A stretch of 52,545 bases of DNA, from contig NZ_PFXK01000012.1 of assembly GCF_002812955.1 (NCBI RefSeq), positions 1-52,545 on the forward strand. The letters run 5' to 3'. The notes beneath the pieces were generated by a model, which saw only the letters and a list, made by a program, of their open reading frames with translations, ran no database searches and was not told where the DNA came from. The translations under genes were made by a program, and so were the position numbers. Shown one piece after another: positions 45,020 to 52,545 of this stretch. The first letter of the stretch is position 1; the number at the start of each line of letters is the position of its first letter. The stretch comes from Vibrio sp. HA2012 (GTDB lineage Bacteria > Pseudomonadota > Gammaproteobacteria > Enterobacterales > Vibrionaceae).

Positions 45020-46336
45020 CTACTGCCCGGAACCGGTAACCAGACGAGCAGAGCTCTGAGAACCGATAAAACACATGACCACCAGCGTTACCACTGTTGG
45101 CAACAGCCATCCCATCCCGTAATCAACCAGAGGCAGGAAGCCAAATACAGATACATCAGCACCCGCCACTTTCGCGGCATCAATCAGAGCAAACAGCAGA
45201 GAAACCGCAATCACAGTGCGATACGCCAACTCCGAATTAGCCAGAAAGCGCCGGGAAAACGTCAACATAACCAGAGCAATAGCCACCGGATACAGTGCAA
45301 ACAAAACCGGAACAGACAGAGTGATCAACTGTGACAGGCCAACATTCGCTACGGTTGCACAAGCGATGCCATTAACAATTACCCAAGATTTATACGAAAG
45401 CGGAGTTAATGAGCAAAAATAATCTGAGCAGGCAGAAATCAGCCCGATAGCTGTTGTCAAACATGCCAGCAGGATAATCACCGACAAAACAAGTTGACCC
45501 GATGGACCAAATAAAGCCTGAACATAGGCACTGAGAATCACCCCACCATTATCTGCTCCGACTATCACCCCCCCACTGGTTGCTCCCAGATAAAACAGGG
45601 AAATATAAACAAAGGCCAGGCCGACAGCAGCAATAACGGCAGCCTGAATCAGATATTTCGTCATCGCAGCTTCTTTATGAATCCCTTTTTTACGCAATAC
45701 GTCGACAATCAACATGCCAAACATCAGAGAAGCAAAAGTATCCATTGTGTTATAGCCTTCCAGAAACCCTGTCGTCAGTGGCTGAGAAATATAGTTTCCC
45801 TGAGCAGCCAGAGCATAACCCTGAGGATTAACAAACACACCAATAGCCAGAACCAAAAGACAAATGAACAATACTGGAGTCAGCAGCTTACCGATAACAT
45901 CAATTAACTTTCCCTGAGACCAGGCAAAAAACATTGCGACAACAAAAAACAGGATAGAAAAAAGAGTCAGGTCGGTCTGAGTTGCATCAGTAATAAAAGG
46001 CTTAACAGCCATTTCATAAGAAACCAATGCTGTTCGCGGAGCAGCAAAAGCCGGCCCTATAATCACAAAAATCAACACAGCCATAATTGTCGCAGCACGC
46101 TTAGGCAAGCTTTCCGTCAAATGACCCCATGTGCCACCAGCAATAGCGACAGCAATAATGGTGATCAGAGGAAGACCGACAGCTGTAATAAGAAAACCAG
46201 ACATCGCCGGCAATAAATTTTCACCGGCAAGTTGACCGGCCATAGGAGGAAAGATAATGTTGCCTGCACCCAGAAAAAAGGCAAACAACATAAAACCGAC
46301 AGCAAATATATCGGTTAACTTAAGATTCTGATCCAC
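45020..46336 (-). CDS. brnQ: Branched-chain amino acid transporter BrnQ (LIVCS family)
   Basis: This inner-membrane cation symporter takes up leucine, isoleucine and valine. The 438-residue product (E. coli 439) has 12 hydrophobic segments. The family N-terminus DIFAVGFMLFAFFLGAGNIIFPP is clear, and further family stretches are FLITAVGLPLITIIAVAIAG and FLEGYNTMDTFASLMFG. It is divergent from trmN6 across 292 bp of AT-rich DNA (46337-46628), in which no specific operator was assigned. Confidence 0.95.
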   Translation of the reverse strand: MDQNLKLTDIFAVGFMLFAFFLGAGNIIFPPMAGQLAGENLLPAMSGFLITAVGLPLITIIAVAIAGGTWGHLTESLPKRAATIMAVLIFVIIGPAFAAPRTALVSYEMAVKPFITDATQTDLTLFSILFFVVAMFFAWSQGKLIDVIGKLLTPVLFICLLVLAIGVFVNPQGYALAAQGNYISQPLTTGFLEGYNTMDTFASLMFGMLIVDVLRKKGIHKEAAMTKYLIQAAVIAAVGLAFVYISLFYLGATSGGVIVGADNGGVILSAYVQALFGPSGQLVLSVIILLACLTTAIGLISACSDYFCSLTPLSYKSWVIVNGIACATVANVGLSQLITLSVPVLFALYPVAIALVMLTFSRRFLANSELAYRTVIAVSLLFALIDAAKVAGADVSVFGFLPLVDYGMGWLLPTVVTLVVMCFIGSQSSARLVTGSGQ

Positions 46337-46628
46337 AGAACACCTCTATCACAATCTTTTGCTCTTTTTATAAACAAAAGGATAATTCACTAAAAACCTA
46401 GCGCGAATCATGAACAAATGAGTAATAAGGATCAACCGGAACGACAAAAACAGAGCTTTAATCCAACCAAAACCCAAAAAACCAGAGTTAAAGCCCAACA
46501 TTAGCAGATTAATTAGTTTTTAAAACCAATTAACCAAAAATAAACAAAGCAAGAATCGAAAAGATAAAACCATTCATAGCCTGATTTACAGATTTTGATT
46601 CTATATTGTGATCTATTTGTGAAATTTT

Positions 46629-47348
46629 ATGCAAAAACAAGAAAAAACCACTAAAGATTTCCATTTCAAACAATTCTCCATTTATGGTGGATTATCCGGA
46701 ATGCCGGTTAGTACAGACGGTGTACTACTGGGAGCCTGGTGTAATATGAGCGGAACCCATAGAATACTTGATATCGGTACAGGAACCGGGCTACTGGCAC
46801 TGATGTGCGCACAGCGCTATCCGAAAACACTGATCACGGCAGTCGAGCTTGAACCTCAGGCTGCACTGGCCGCTGAATACAATTTCAGCCAAAGCCCATG
46901 GAAAGAAAAAATCAATTTAATTCATAATGATATAAAAAACTTCGATTCAAAGTGTGGTTTTGACGCCATCATATGTAACCCACCCTATTTCAACTCTGGC
47001 GCACAATCAGAGCATCCTTCAAGAGCCATAGCCCGACACACAAACTCTCTTTCACACGATGATCTTATTAACAAGTGTAAAGAATTAATTACACTTAAAG
47101 GCAGAGCCAATTTTATTCTTCCGCTCACAGAAGGCCTGGCATTTATTCATACGGCAGAAAATTGCGAATGGTTTATATCCCGGCTCTGCAAAGTACGTTC
47201 TACAGCAAACAAACCTGTACACCGTTTACTGATTGAACTATCGTTGCAAAAAGGCAATTGTGATGAATCTGAATTGATCGTGCATGATATGCAAGGATAC
47301 AGCGAATCTTTTACCACTCTTACCAGAGATTTTTATCTCAAAATGTAG
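46629..47348 (+). CDS. trmN6: tRNA1(Val) (adenine-37-N6)-methyltransferase
   Basis: This SAM-dependent enzyme (E. coli YfiC/TrmN6) makes m6A37 in tRNA1-Val. The 239-residue product has the SAM motif ILDIGTGTGLLALMCAQRYP near residues 46-65 and the adenine-N6 catalytic motif NPPYF (in IICNPPYFNSG). The N-terminal FKQFSIYGGLSGMPVSTDGVLLGAW is typical. Next to srmB downstream it keeps the arrangement seen in enterics, where yfiC and srmB are adjacent. A TGTGA half-site just before the ATG (about 46606-46625) is too poor to call CRP. Confidence 0.94.
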   Translation: MQKQEKTTKDFHFKQFSIYGGLSGMPVSTDGVLLGAWCNMSGTHRILDIGTGTGLLALMCAQRYPKTLITAVELEPQAALAAEYNFSQSPWKEKINLIHNDIKNFDSKCGFDAIICNPPYFNSGAQSEHPSRAIARHTNSLSHDDLINKCKELITLKGRANFILPLTEGLAFIHTAENCEWFISRLCKVRSTANKPVHRLLIELSLQKGNCDESELIVHDMQGYSESFTTLTRDFYLKM

Positions 47349-47503
47349 TGAGATCAGTTTCTGTCGAATCTCACATATTGAGATGACAGATATATCGCTC
47401 TATAATGCGCGGCCAAACAGGTAACTACCTTCCGTCAGGTAACTGCCTTCATTCTAAGAACAACGTTGTTCTGTTAACATCCCCTGCTTGTGGAGATCCT
47501 ATT

Positions 47504-48748
47504 GTGATCAAAAATTTCTCTGAACTTGAACTGGATTCAAACCTGCTGGATGCAATTCAGACGTGTGGCTTTACTCGTCCGACCCAGATTCAGGCTGAAG
47601 CCATCCCACAAGCACTGGATGGCCGGGATATTCTCGCTTCAGCGCCAACCGGAACCGGAAAAACAGCCGCCTTTGCGATCCCTGCACTGCAATATCTGCA
47701 GGATTTTCCCCGTCAAAAAGCAGGACCAGCCAGGATCCTGATCCTGACTCCAACCCGCGAACTGGCAATGCAGGTAGCGGAACAAACCCGATTACTGGCT
47801 CAAAATACCAAACTGAAAATCATCACCATTACCGGTGGTGTCATGTATCAGGAACACGCTGATATTCTGGCGGCGACTCAAGATATTGTGGTCGCCACTC
47901 CCGGCCGTCTGATGGAGTATATAGAGGCCGAACGTTTCGACTGTCGTGCTATTGAATGGTTGATACTGGATGAAGCAGATCGGATGCTGGATATGGGATT
48001 CGGCCCAGTAGTAGACCGGCTTTCCGATGAATGCCGCTGGCGGAAACAGACGCTGCTGTTTTCTGCAACACTAGAAGGAAAAGGCGTCGAAGGGTTCACC
48101 GCCGATCTGCTGAATAATCCGGCAGAAATCGATGCCCAGCCTTCACGCCGGGAAAGAAAGAAAATTACCCAGTGGTATCACAGAGCCGATGATATGGGGC
48201 ATAAACTGGATTTGCTGAAGCATCTGCTGGCAGAAGAGGCTGAGCGAACCATTATTTTTGTAAAAACTCGGGAACGCCTGTCAGAACTGCGCAGTAAACT
48301 GGAAAGTGCTCAAATCACGTGCAGTTGGATTCAGGGAGAAATGCCTCAGGATAGACGTAACAATGCAATTCGCCGCTTCCGCGACGGAGAGGTAAATATC
48401 CTTCTGGCAACTGATGTAGCGGCTCGGGGTATAGACCTGCCGGATATCAGTCACGTAATCAATTATGATATGCCTCGCAGTGCAGACGTTTACCTTCACC
48501 GTATCGGACGTACAGCAAGAGCCGGTAAAAAAGGCAGTGCCGTCTCTCTGGTTGAAGCTCACGATCAGCCGATGCTGGAACGAGTTTCCCGTTACATTAA
48601 AGAAGATATCAAAGAACGTTTTGTTGAAGGGCTTCGTCCAAAACATAAAAAACCGGTATTCAAAAAGAAGAAAAAAAGTAAAACCAAACCGGCAGGTAAA
48701 AAGGCTTCCGCAGCAGGCGGAAAAAAAAGTCGTGTGAAAAAGAAATAA
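47504..48748 (+). CDS. srmB: DEAD-box RNA helicase SrmB
   Basis: This RNA helicase helps early assembly of the 50S subunit, especially in the cold. The 414-residue product has all core motifs: Q motif GFTRPTQIQ, motif I SAPTGTGKT, PTRELA, DEAD, SAT, and the C-terminal helicase motifs LLATDVAARGIDLP and HRIGRTARAG. It ends in a Lys-rich tail. The GTG at 47504 is chosen: GGAG lies eight bases upstream and the product then starts at VIKNFSELELD. An in-frame ATG at 47405 would add 33 unlikely residues. A terminator follows. Confidence 0.95.
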   Translation: MIKNFSELELDSNLLDAIQTCGFTRPTQIQAEAIPQALDGRDILASAPTGTGKTAAFAIPALQYLQDFPRQKAGPARILILTPTRELAMQVAEQTRLLAQNTKLKIITITGGVMYQEHADILAATQDIVVATPGRLMEYIEAERFDCRAIEWLILDEADRMLDMGFGPVVDRLSDECRWRKQTLLFSATLEGKGVEGFTADLLNNPAEIDAQPSRRERKKITQWYHRADDMGHKLDLLKHLLAEEAERTIIFVKTRERLSELRSKLESAQITCSWIQGEMPQDRRNNAIRRFRDGEVNILLATDVAARGIDLPDISHVINYDMPRSADVYLHRIGRTARAGKKGSAVSLVEAHDQPMLERVSRYIKEDIKERFVEGLRPKHKKPVFKKKKKSKTKPAGKKASAAGGKKSRVKKK

Positions 48749-48756
48749 TCTACAAA

Positions 48757-48784
48757 AACGGGGCTGTTCATCAGCCCCGTTCTC
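48757..48784 (+). terminator. srmB terminator
   Basis: AACGGGGCTG (48757-48766) pairs perfectly with CAGCCCCGTT (48772-48781) around a 5-nt loop, with As before and TCT after. It lies between convergent srmB and vpsR and could serve both. Confidence 0.82.
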
Positions 48785-48799
48785 CATGCAAAGCTCTCT

Positions 48800-50131
48800 T
48801 TATCCCTCTTCAGCAATCAGGTTATGTTTATTCAGCAAACGGTACATAGTTGCCCGGGAAACCCCCAGCTCTTTCGCTGCCGGTGATACCTGTCCGCCAT
48901 GAGATTCCAGTACCAGTACCAACGCATCCCGTTCAGAATCTTCCCTTATCCTTTTCAGGCTGCGTTTTCCGTTCAGGCGCTGTGGTAAATCAAGCTGAGC
49001 CATATGAATCATGGCTCCGTCTGACATCAAAACAGCCCGCTTAATTTGATTGATCAATTCATGAATATTGCCGGGCCACATATACTGTGTCAGAGCCTTC
49101 ATGGCTTCATCTGAAAACTCAACAGCCTGAGCATGATACTCTCGGGAAAACTCCCGCAAATAGTGGGCAGCAAGAACCGGAATATCTCCGACTCTTTCTT
49201 TCAGGCTCGGAACATTGATCCTCAGTACATTGATATAGTGATAAAGATCTCCGTCAAAATCATTCTCCAGCAATGCCTTTTCGATATCACAACAATTGGC
49301 AGCCAGCACCCTGACATTCAGCTCAATACTGCCTTCATCGGTTTCCAGTCTTCCTTCCTGCATAAAACGCAGCAGATTAACCTGCTGTGATCTGGGCATA
49401 CTTAAAATATCATTCAAAAACAGAGTGCCTTCATCAGCCTGTTCAAGTAAAGACGGAGCATCCCCCTCTTCTCTGTTAATACCAAACAGATCTTTCTCCA
49501 TTCGGGATTCAGAAAGAGCGCCACAATTAACCGTTATAAATGCTTTCTTTGCCCGGGAAGAGGTATTGTGGATGGCTTTTGCAACCGTTTCCTTGCCAGT
49601 TCCGTTTTCTCCGTAAATAAGGATACTGACATCCGTCGGACCAATACGCTTAATCTGTTCTCGAAGACGCTTTATCGGCATGGAATCGCCAAGTAATCCC
49701 ATGTCCGTATTCTGTCCGTAAGTAGGCCATACCTTCTTTTCCAGCTTCAGCATACCCAACTGGTGACCAATCGTACTCAAAAGCTGCGTATCCGGTATCG
49801 GAGCCGTAAAAAAGTCGATACAAAAGTTAACAATAAACTGGCAGATCGTATCTGAACTTAACTGAGCTTCACGAATAAAAGCCAGCCAACGTACCTGCTT
49901 ATGACTGCTGACCAAATTCGCAATACCATTCAAACTGAATTCATCCTGAGTAAGGTCTACAATACCGATACATGGCCCTGACTCAGTAAACAATGAATCT
50001 GCTTTCCGCAGATCACCACAGCGCTGGCACTGCCAGCCGGCCTGTTCAAGTACGGATAACCAAGGTTCATGTTTACCGCCAACCACAGTCAATGAACCTG
50101 GTACAGAATCCATACGGAATTTAGTAGCCAT
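48800..50131 (-). CDS. vpsR: VpsR-type biofilm regulator (NtrC-like enhancer-binding protein)
   Basis: This c-di-GMP-responsive master activator of exopolysaccharide (vps) genes has 443 residues (V. cholerae 444). It has an N-terminal receiver-like domain with D59 in IGIVDLTQDEF, a central AAA+ domain with Walker A YGENGTGKETVAK, and a C-terminal Fis-type helix-turn-helix (VSPAAKELGVSRATMYRLLNKH). The sigma-54 contact motif GAFTGA is absent: after KDLFG the sequence reads INREEGDAPSLLEQADEG. This agrees with reports that VpsR works with sigma-70 RNA polymerase. AGGA precedes the ATG. No vps genes are in the window. Confidence 0.92.
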   Translation of the reverse strand: MATKFRMDSVPGSLTVVGGKHEPWLSVLEQAGWQCQRCGDLRKADSLFTESGPCIGIVDLTQDEFSLNGIANLVSSHKQVRWLAFIREAQLSSDTICQFIVNFCIDFFTAPIPDTQLLSTIGHQLGMLKLEKKVWPTYGQNTDMGLLGDSMPIKRLREQIKRIGPTDVSILIYGENGTGKETVAKAIHNTSSRAKKAFITVNCGALSESRMEKDLFGINREEGDAPSLLEQADEGTLFLNDILSMPRSQQVNLLRFMQEGRLETDEGSIELNVRVLAANCCDIEKALLENDFDGDLYHYINVLRINVPSLKERVGDIPVLAAHYLREFSREYHAQAVEFSDEAMKALTQYMWPGNIHELINQIKRAVLMSDGAMIHMAQLDLPQRLNGKRSLKRIREDSERDALVLVLESHGGQVSPAAKELGVSRATMYRLLNKHNLIAEEG

Positions 50132-50423
50132 TTTTTTTCCTTTCTTTTTATTTTTCTAACATCAAATCTAGCAAACGTGACACTGACGAGAAACGGGATT
50201 TTCACAAAGTTTCTTGTCTCATAGTTAAGACTTAGCATACGGAAAGAAAACTTCAAGTATGATCCATTACTACGCTTTTATCCTTACATAAAAGTTAAAA
50301 CAAAAAATCTTTGAAAATTCAATCAGTTTTTATCTGATAAGCGATAAAAATCGCAACAAACCTTGTGAGAGAGTTTTCAAAGACAGACTGCCAGTCAAAT
50401 AAAACCCATCTTATTAAACAGAC

Positions 50424-50448
50424 AAAACCCGCCATTACGACGGGTTTT
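50424..50448 (-). terminator. amtB terminator
   Basis: AAAACCCG (50424-50431) pairs with CGGGTTTT (50441-50448) around a 9-nt loop. On the minus strand it lies after amtB and has a T-rich exit. The remaining gene-free DNA up to the vpsR start (50132-50423) is AT-rich and must carry the vpsR promoter. No specific operator was recognised in it. Confidence 0.8.
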
Positions 50449-50483
50449 ATGTTCAAGTTAGAGTAAAACAGTCAGAAGATAAC

Positions 50484-51713
50484 TTATTTTACGGTAACGA
50501 ATTCCGGATAAGCACCAACACCACAATCGCTCATATCCATACCTTCCATCTCTTCTTCTTCTGATACACGGATACCGATAGTTGCTTTAAGAACTGACCA
50601 TACAACCAGACTTACCACAAATACCCAGGCAAAGATAACGGCAGCACCCAGTAACTGAGAACCAAAGCTGGTGTCACCATTGCTTACAGGAACCATCATC
50701 AAACCAAAGAAGCCACAAACACCGTGAACAGAGATTGCACCCACAGGATCATCAATTTTCACTTTATCCAGAGCCAGAATACTGAATACCACCAGCACAC
50801 CAGCCAGACCACCAACAATCACAGCCGCAACCGGAGACGGAGACAGAGGATCAGCAGTAATAGCTACCAAACCCGCAAGCGCACCGTTCAGTACCATTGT
50901 CAGATCCGCTTTACCCCACATTGTTTTACAAACCAGCAGAGCAGTGATCGCACCAGCTGATGCTGCAGCATTAGTATTCAGGAAAACCTGACCGACAGCG
51001 GTTGCATTTTCAAAGTCAGACACCATCAACTGTGAACCACCGTTAAAACCGAACCAGCCAAACCACAGAATAAATGTACCCAGTGTTGCAAGCGGCATAT
51101 TTGAGCCCGGAATCGGATGGATTTCACCATTCTTACCATACTTACCTTTACGAGCACCAAGCAGAAGTACACCAGCAAGAGCTGCAGCAGCACCAGCCAT
51201 ATGTACAATACCGGAACCGGCAAAGTCACTAAAACCTGCAGCAGACAAGAAACCGCCACCCCAGGTCCAGTAACCTTCCATTGGATAAATAAAGCCAGTC
51301 ATCACTACAGAGAAAAACAGGAATGCCCATAGTTTCATACGTTCAGCAACTGCACCGGAAACCACAGACATGGCGGTTGCTACAAACACGACCTGAAAGA
51401 AGAAATCAGATTCCAGAGAATGGTCTGCGTCTTCACCCTGTGTACCGATAAGACCGCCCAAAGACGGGAACCAACCACCTTCTGCATTATCGACATACAT
51501 GATGTAGTAACCAATCAGCAGGTACATAGTACAAGCAATTGCATATAGAATGAAGTTTTTAGCCAAAATCTCCGTTGTGTTCTTAGAACGTACAAGGCCT
51601 GATTCCAGCATGGCAAATCCTGCTGCCATCCACATAACCAACGCACCTGAAATTAAAAAGAAAAATGTGTCCAGTGCGTAACGCAACTCTGTTACTGTCG
51701 TTAATAGTTCCAT
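50484..51713 (-). CDS. amtB: Ammonium transporter AmtB
   Basis: This inner-membrane trimeric ammonium channel is gated by GlnK. The 409-residue product has 11 membrane segments and no cleaved signal peptide. The pore twin histidines are visible in GSGIVHMAG and GAISVHGVCG, and the conserved GWFGFNGGSQL follows the fifth segment. The C-terminal cytoplasmic tail, which binds GlnK in the family, ends EEEEMEGMDMSDCG. The start at 51713 follows GAGGA by seven bases; the frame extends to 51731. It is co-transcribed with glnK, 24 bp upstream. Confidence 0.97.
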   Translation of the reverse strand: MELLTTVTELRYALDTFFFLISGALVMWMAAGFAMLESGLVRSKNTTEILAKNFILYAIACTMYLLIGYYIMYVDNAEGGWFPSLGGLIGTQGEDADHSLESDFFFQVVFVATAMSVVSGAVAERMKLWAFLFFSVVMTGFIYPMEGYWTWGGGFLSAAGFSDFAGSGIVHMAGAAAALAGVLLLGARKGKYGKNGEIHPIPGSNMPLATLGTFILWFGWFGFNGGSQLMVSDFENATAVGQVFLNTNAAASAGAITALLVCKTMWGKADLTMVLNGALAGLVAITADPLSPSPVAAVIVGGLAGVLVVFSILALDKVKIDDPVGAISVHGVCGFFGLMMVPVSNGDTSFGSQLLGAAVIFAWVFVVSLVVWSVLKATIGIRVSEEEEMEGMDMSDCGVGAYPEFVTVK

Positions 51714-51737
51714 TATAAAATCCTCGTCCATTAAGCC

Positions 51738-52109
<372 letters not shown>

Positions 52110-52117
52110 CTAGACTA

Positions 52118-52136
52118 TTATCAAGGAGTATGCCAA
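52118..52136 (-). promoter_or_regulatory. Candidate sigma-54 promoter of glnK-amtB
   Basis: On the minus strand, TTGGCATACTCCTTGATAA has the -24 GG and N5 spacing of a sigma-54 site (TGGCAC-N5-TTGCA). The -12 reads TTGAT, two mismatches in all. It lies 42 nt upstream of glnK. No clear NtrC enhancer was found. Confidence 0.4.
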
Positions 52137-52190
52137 CTCAATATCTTATTGTTTTAAAAGGTAAAATATATTTATATACAGGTACAAAAG

Positions 52191-52217
52191 AAAAAAGGCG
52201 CACCAGAATAGTGCGCC
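52191..52217 (-). terminator. Terminator of the yacL-like gene
   Basis: The arms GGCGCAC (52197-52203) and GTGCGCC (52211-52217) form a perfect stem with a 7-nt loop. On the minus strand six T residues follow (complement of 52191-52196). It separates the yacL-like gene from glnK-amtB. Confidence 0.83.
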
Positions 52218-52334
52218 AGTTTCCCTATTTTAAAGCGAGAAGGCTATCAGCCCCATTGTTGTGCAATAAAGAATAAGCACAGTCTTCTTCTCCAGACAAG
52301 AAGAGGCCCTTTCCGTCCGGTAATTATCGGTCTT

Positions 52335-52545
52335 TTACCGGCGAATAAATTCCATCCATGAAAACAGCAATTGTTCAAAATCTTCCAAACCACAACAAGC
52401 TGAACTTTCACAATCGTAAAAATCAAATTCACTAAACTCGTCCGGAAGCTCACTATGATTCAGAGCATGTTCCTGAACCACCACATCTTCCCGGGTCAAA
52501 GAAATACTGATCTCTTTTCCTTCAATTCCCGCCTCCTGTACACGG
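52335..52545 (-). CDS. yacL: YacL/UPF0231-family protein, C-terminal part (partial)
   Basis: On the minus strand a frame enters at the window edge and ends with TAA at 52335, giving the last 69 residues of a protein. The tail is acidic and ends DFYDCESSACCGLEDFEQLL and then FSWMEFIRR. This matches the C-terminus of E. coli YacL, where a YYDEESLSLCGVEDF stretch lies at the same distance from the end. The family is soluble, about 120 residues long, and of unknown function. The start lies outside the window. It is followed by a terminator and then glnK-amtB. Confidence 0.8.
   Translation of the reverse strand, partial: RVQEAGIEGKEISISLTREDVVVQEHALNHSELPDEFSEFDFYDCESSACCGLEDFEQLLFSWMEFIRR

Noticed and set aside
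46606..46625. CRP site before trmN6
   Set aside because: It has two TGTGA half-sites in the same orientation rather than a dyad, and lies too close to the start codon.
48281..48787. A 168-codon minus-strand frame
   Set aside because: It is antisense to the helicase core and tail of srmB. The Phe-rich product is the complement of the Lys-rich tail.

Overview
The window is chromosomal DNA from a gammaproteobacterium, almost certainly a member of the Vibrionaceae and most likely Vibrio. It is moderately AT-rich. It carries core genes in enteric/Vibrio order together with genes typical of vibrios: hlyU, an nhaR-like LysR gene, the short Na/Pi cotransporter nptA, vpsR, and a PilZ protein beside ettA. 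I cannot name the species from this sequence. Almost all of the DNA is coding. No tRNA, insertion sequence, prophage or CRISPR array was found.

Layout. 1-590: the 5' end of a 16S rRNA gene on the minus strand, with its leader and a textbook P1 promoter. 588-8500: clpB, pgeF and rluD on the minus strand, then bamD, raiA, the pheL attenuator, pheA and yjjX on the plus strand, the same order as next to rrnG in E. coli. 8586-13860: trpR, slt, ettA, a PilZ protein and an orphan RelB/DinJ-like protein. 13954-20670: lspA, ileS, ribF and murJ on the minus strand and rpsT on the plus strand. fkpB and ispH, which usually follow lspA, are absent here. 20773-24639: hlyU, nhaR, nptA (with a candidate Pho box) and thyA.

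24689-35928 is the main accessory block. It lies between thyA and lgt, which are neighbours in E. coli. It encodes an E. coli frw/pfl-type locus: AraC regulator (YijO type), PTS IIB (FrwD), fructose-6-phosphate aldolase-like FSA, an RmlD-like short-chain reductase, glycyl-radical activase PflC, glycyl radical enzyme PflD, PTS IIB and IIC (FrwB, FrwC), and a divergent HPr-EI-EIIA fusion (PtsA/FrwA). By homology to E. coli PflD and FSA this would be an anaerobic anhydroglycolysis pathway: PTS uptake of a 1,5-anhydrohexitol, radical C-O cleavage to 1-deoxyfructose 6-phosphate, then aldol cleavage to glyceraldehyde 3-phosphate and hydroxyacetone. The dehydrogenase gldA that accompanies the E. coli genes is missing, and an RmlD-like reductase sits inside the operon instead. 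An HbpS/UPF0303 gene follows.

35980-40385 is the minus-strand run rppH, ptsP, TauE-like gene, lgt. Upstream of rppH, 40386-41040 is a long non-coding stretch with several DnaA boxes, eight GATC sites and an AT-rich tract. In E. coli the DnaA-reactivating element DARS2 lies immediately upstream of rppH (ygdP), so this is a strong candidate for a Vibrio DARS2, although mutH is not beside it. 41041-48748: AI-2E transporter-family protein, rsmC, a Cache-domain membrane protein with an unrecognised C-terminal domain, brnQ, trmN6 and srmB. 48800-52545: vpsR, the amtB-glnK nitrogen operon (glnK first in transcription) and the 3' end of a yacL/UPF0231 gene.

Functional themes are translation and ribosome maintenance (rrn, rluD, raiA, ettA, rpsT, ileS, rsmC, trmN6, srmB), envelope biogenesis (bamD, slt, lspA, murJ, lgt), phosphotransferase signalling (ptsP, ptsA, frwBCD), c-di-GMP-linked regulation (PilZ protein, VpsR) and nutrient responses (pheA attenuation, Pho box, glnK-amtB). 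Start codons were moved from the longest open frame where a ribosome-binding site or family alignment argued for it.
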